This document shows, piece after piece, positions 6,501-8,063 of a stretch of 8,063 nt of DNA; position 1 is the stretch's first letter; each line of letters starts with the position of its first letter. The translations under genes and the position numbers were made by a program. This DNA comes from an uncultured Planctomycetaceae bacterium (GTDB lineage: Bacteria; Planctomycetota; Planctomycetia; Pirellulales; JACPPG01), in the NCBI GenBank assembly GCA_945957305.1, contig CAMFLN010000105.1, forward strand, positions 1-8,063. The letters run 5' to 3'. A model generated the notes under the pieces. It was not told where the DNA came from, searched no databases, and saw only the letters and a program-made list of their open reading frames with translations.

Positions 6501-8063
6501 GGCCGAAAGTTGCGGATCGACCATCTGCACCGCCGCCACTAAACCATGCAGGCCATCCTTCAGTACGACCGTGGGAGCCAGCGTGGAAATGTCGATCTGG
6601 TATAAGCCTGGCAGCACCTGGCCCGGATTGGCCGGGTCGGGCGAGGGGATCGCAAAACCAATCAGGTTGGGCGGAGCGCCAGGGGTGCTCGTATCGAACA
6701 GCGCCACGCGATACCCGGCCTTCGTTCCGTCGGAGTAAGGGATGGGAATCTTGCCGATCGGCGGGGATCCCGGCGTTGGGGCACCATTCACGAGGTTGCC
6801 TGGCAGGTCGTTGGTGAAGACTCCGTCATCGAGCCGGATATAAATCACCGGCTGATTGTCTTTGGTCACATTGTCGAACTGCGAGCGGCCCGTGTCGTCC
6901 TGCGCGGCGTTCGAGGGCAGGTCGCCCGTGCCGTTGTTGCGTGACAGTTCCAGGTTATACGGAGTCGGCGCGGGTGTATTGATGATCGTGGCGTTGTAGG
7001 CGTTGACGACAGGCGAGAAGGCCCCTTCGGTGATCAGGCCGAACACGTGCAGGTAATAGGTCTGGCCGGCCACCGCGGGAATGCGCACCCGCGCACTGCC
7101 GGTCGGGGGCAATCCCGAGCCGAAACTCAAGGGAGTCACCAGCGCAGAAACGGCCGCGTTACCCAAGATGTTGCCTTGCCCGTCGACGACCTGGGCGTTT
7201 AGCTGTCCACCCCCTGGCAACAGGCTGGTCGAAAAATCCTTGAAGTAGACCTGGAAGTCGAGGGTGCCCGTCTGTTGCGCGACGAACCGATAGTAGTCCT
7301 GGTCGGCCGGCGCCGGCGGATTGGCGTTCGAATTGGGAAAGATCGTGGCGTTTTGAATTTGCAACGTCGAACCCGAGCCGATGAATGCGGCGTTGGCGAT
7401 CGACTCGTTCGCTTCGTAGTTGTCGGGGCCCATATCAAGCAATTGCGGCTGACCATCGGCCCCCGTCGAAACCAGTGGCGAAACGATTTCGACGTTTTTG
7501 TAGGCAATATCCGGTTGTGCGACGGCAGCTGTGTAAACGCGCACCACCCCCGTGTTCGCAATTCGTCCCTTGTTAACGACGACGAAGTTCGTGGCGCCTT
7601 GCGCATTGACGATCAAGGCATCACTGGCATTGGGATCGCCGCCGTCGATCGTGATTGGCAAGCCGCCGGTCGCCGCAGGCGCTTGGTTGACCGAAAACGT
7701 GTCATCGCCCGCGAGCCCCGAGACGACCAGCGACGAAACCGTCGGGGCCAAAGTAACCGTCTTCAGAATATTGCCGCCGGTCAAAAAGCCGACCGTGCGG
7801 GTCGCGCCGGCCACTATGCTGATTAAGTCGCTGTCCGACGTGCCGTTGACGAAGGCTTGTTTCGTTTTGCCCAGGGTGAATGTTCCCACGATGGCTGAGA
7901 AATTGATCGCGGGCGTGGTGGCGGCACTACTGGTCACGATGCCGGAACTGCTGTTGAGGCCCCCTTCGTTGATCGGCGAGTAAGTCAGGTTATCGGCGCC
8001 GGTGCCGAGAACGGTGAGATTGTCCCCCACCCCGCTATGGCCAAAGGCGTTGATTGTCGCAAT
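3600..8063 (-). CDS. Giant exported modular protein with PPC, Ig-like, FG-GAP-like and dockerin-type domains; N-terminus outside window
   Basis: The frame is open from the window edge (IATINAFGHSG) to a TAA at 3602-3600, giving about 1487 residues with the start missing. By nucleotide position, in protein order: beta-rich repeats with calcium-type GDDTF and GGDPNASDALIV (about 7600-8063); a PPC domain from DNYEANESI to YYLHVFG (7430-7038); an Ig-like module with DDTGRSQFDNVTKDNQPVIYI (about 6910-6530); a second Ig-like module ending AEDLAGNIN (6310-6045); an SbsA-like Ig module ending DPAGNKLDGESNA (5760-5548); FG-GAP/VCBS-like repeats with DTNSDGIID, DFNGDNIID and DINQDGHAD (5260-4535); a second PPC-like domain (4460-4215); a dockerin-type EF-hand pair, DINADGFINLGD and DVNGDGFFNLGD (4205-4000); and a low-complexity Ala/Ser tail (3990-3600). 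No catalytic domain or PEP-CTERM anchor is visible. It probably acts outside the cell as a calcium-stabilised adhesion or structural protein. The start codon and signal peptide must lie beyond 8063. Confidence 0.9.
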   Translation of the reverse strand: MATINAFGHSGVGDNLTVLGTGADNLTYSPINEGGLNSSSGIVTSSAATTPAINFSAIVGTFTLGKTKQAFVNGTSDSDLISIVAGATRTVGFLTGGNILKTVTLAPTVSSLVVSGLAGDDTFSVNQAPAATGGLPITIDGGDPNASDALIVNAQGATNFVVVNKGRIANTGVVRVYTAAVAQPDIAYKNVEIVSPLVSTGADGQPQLLDMGPDNYEANESIANAAFIGSGSTLQIQNATIFPNSNANPPAPADQDYYRFVAQQTGTLDFQVYFKDFSTSLLPGGGQLNAQVVDGQGNILGNAAVSALVTPLSFGSGLPPTGSARVRIPAVAGQTYYLHVFGLITEGAFSPVVNAYNATIINTPAPTPYNLELSRNNGTGDLPSNAAQDDTGRSQFDNVTKDNQPVIYIRLDDGVFTNDLPGNLVNGAPTPGSPPIGKIPIPYSDGTKAGYRVALFDTSTPGAPPNLIGFAIPSPDPANPGQVLPGLYQIDISTLAPTVVLKDGLHGLVAAVQMVDPQLSAPSTPSQTGFGANSLVQNITVDTIIPPARFGIVSPTGTSTGLAPTSDSGALGTTDSFTLADRITNVTTPTFFGTAESNAIIKLFAIDSSGNPVLLGQTTAVPIDGTNANPNGQWTITSTVNLNDPKFFNSYDGLRRLFITAEDLAGNINTNGADGEDSTMQLKIFLDTQGPQIAPPPSAPATPPIQIITTGGVASSYNIFGLKPDNASAGPTPLVYALTLHIVDDPSRDTTNFPTDPAILADIASSPGGYQLVGDANGVISISQIIVTADPLVNGQPATATVKLVFAQPLPDDRFTLTIKDTALVDPAGNKLDGESNAIEPNGAPIFPSGDGQPGGNFVARFTVDSRPEIGTYAAGSIYVDANGNMFWDPTNVDATNRDLTFTLGVAPALQGKISPMNIHDAVFSGDFLSQRLIGAKGPSAGQSKVGFDQLAAYGYDPIVGAFRWLIDTNSDGIIDTAQGDFATVQPAGYQINATPVGGNFDGVAADGDQIGLFDGTRWYLDTSNHHVIDGSATVVTSQLRGQPVVGDFNGDNIIDLATYLNGRFQINFGHLNGGKPAWSGTVDTTINFGFAGVGGVAVAADINQDGHADLGLYQPRTSGSSVQNGEWYWLISSNITAADPTGLNHPFSPAPLGADISAQFGAQTALPIVGNFDPPIAAATPTATTLGSLVSTLNATQGVQGQQWYSFTATQSRTVNITASATSPLELALYDKNLNLLATGKVNSLGKVQLSSLLSSGTDYLVRVTGTANAVSLGLSLASLWQNTTSAYDINADGFINLGDIITLVGQFNQFGSVNLQSPPAQLGGLGAHGPFLDVNGDGFFNLGDLVTAITYYNTHGSSAVSSQIVATQQVGGNAAALPATANAAEESGSSPTVGSTASAADAVFASDPLSPPAVSDPAGWLAGSVAQASVAAQAVAATASVSPAPLPGTDSRARSQLFASHADDSDVLLPDNETTLVAASTERDD
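4000..4205 (-). other. Dockerin type I-like EF-hand pair within the giant protein
   Basis: Two loops of the form D-x-N-x-D-G-x-x-N-x-G-D are spaced 44 residues apart: DINADGFINLGD (about 4193-4158) and DVNGDGFFNLGD (about 4061-4026). They are followed by helix-like ITLVGQFNQFG and VTAITYYNTHG. The acidic and Asn ligands for calcium are intact in both. In clostridia such pairs bind cohesins, but planctomycetes carry them in many secreted proteins without a known cellulosome, so the partner is unknown. Confidence 0.85.

Noticed and set aside
1..8063. CRISPR array, tRNA or rRNA genes, insertion sequence, phage or defence system
   Set aside because: Looked for on both strands. There are no regularly spaced repeats, cloverleaf-like sequence, transposase motifs, terminal inverted repeats, or nuclease or helicase motifs.

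Overview
The window looks like chromosomal DNA of a planctomycete, probably of the Pirellula/Blastopirellula type. The evidence is a very large exported protein carrying dockerin-type EF-hand repeats, pre-peptidase C-terminal (PPC) domains, Ig-like modules and FG-GAP-like repeats; a PEP-CTERM protein; an exported sulfatase-modifying-factor-like (SUMF1) protein; and fairly GC-rich, loosely packed genes. This assignment is inferred from gene content; there is no rRNA or other marker gene here. All supported genes lie on the minus strand, so the order of transcription runs from high to low coordinates.

From right to left: positions 8063 to 3600 are the 3' part (about 1487 residues) of a giant secreted modular protein whose N-terminus lies beyond the window. 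After a gap of about 194 bases comes a complete acyl-CoA dehydrogenase (3405 to 2209, 398 aa). It is the only cytoplasmic metabolic enzyme here and resembles the long-chain/isovaleryl/citronellyl-CoA branch of the family. A gene-poor stretch of about 470 bases (1741 to 2208) follows. It holds an abutting palindrome at the dehydrogenase stop codon, clusters of alternating purine-pyrimidine sequence and a nested hairpin. Next is a 215-aa PEP-CTERM protein (1740 to 1093), then a short reading frame with a strong ribosome binding site that appears frameshifted at a CG dinucleotide repeat (1050 to 857). Last is the N-terminal 239 residues of an exported SUMF1-fold protein (718 to 2, cut by the window edge), preceded by a plausible sigma70-type promoter.

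Three of the genes encode exported or surface proteins, which fits the envelope- and matrix-rich gene content of planctomycetes. There is no sign that they form a single pathway with the dehydrogenase. I saw no CRISPR array, tRNA, rRNA, insertion sequence, phage gene or recognisable defence system. The observations most worth checking are the frameshifted small gene, the unusual tail of the PEP-CTERM protein, and the modular layout and C-terminal tail of the giant protein.
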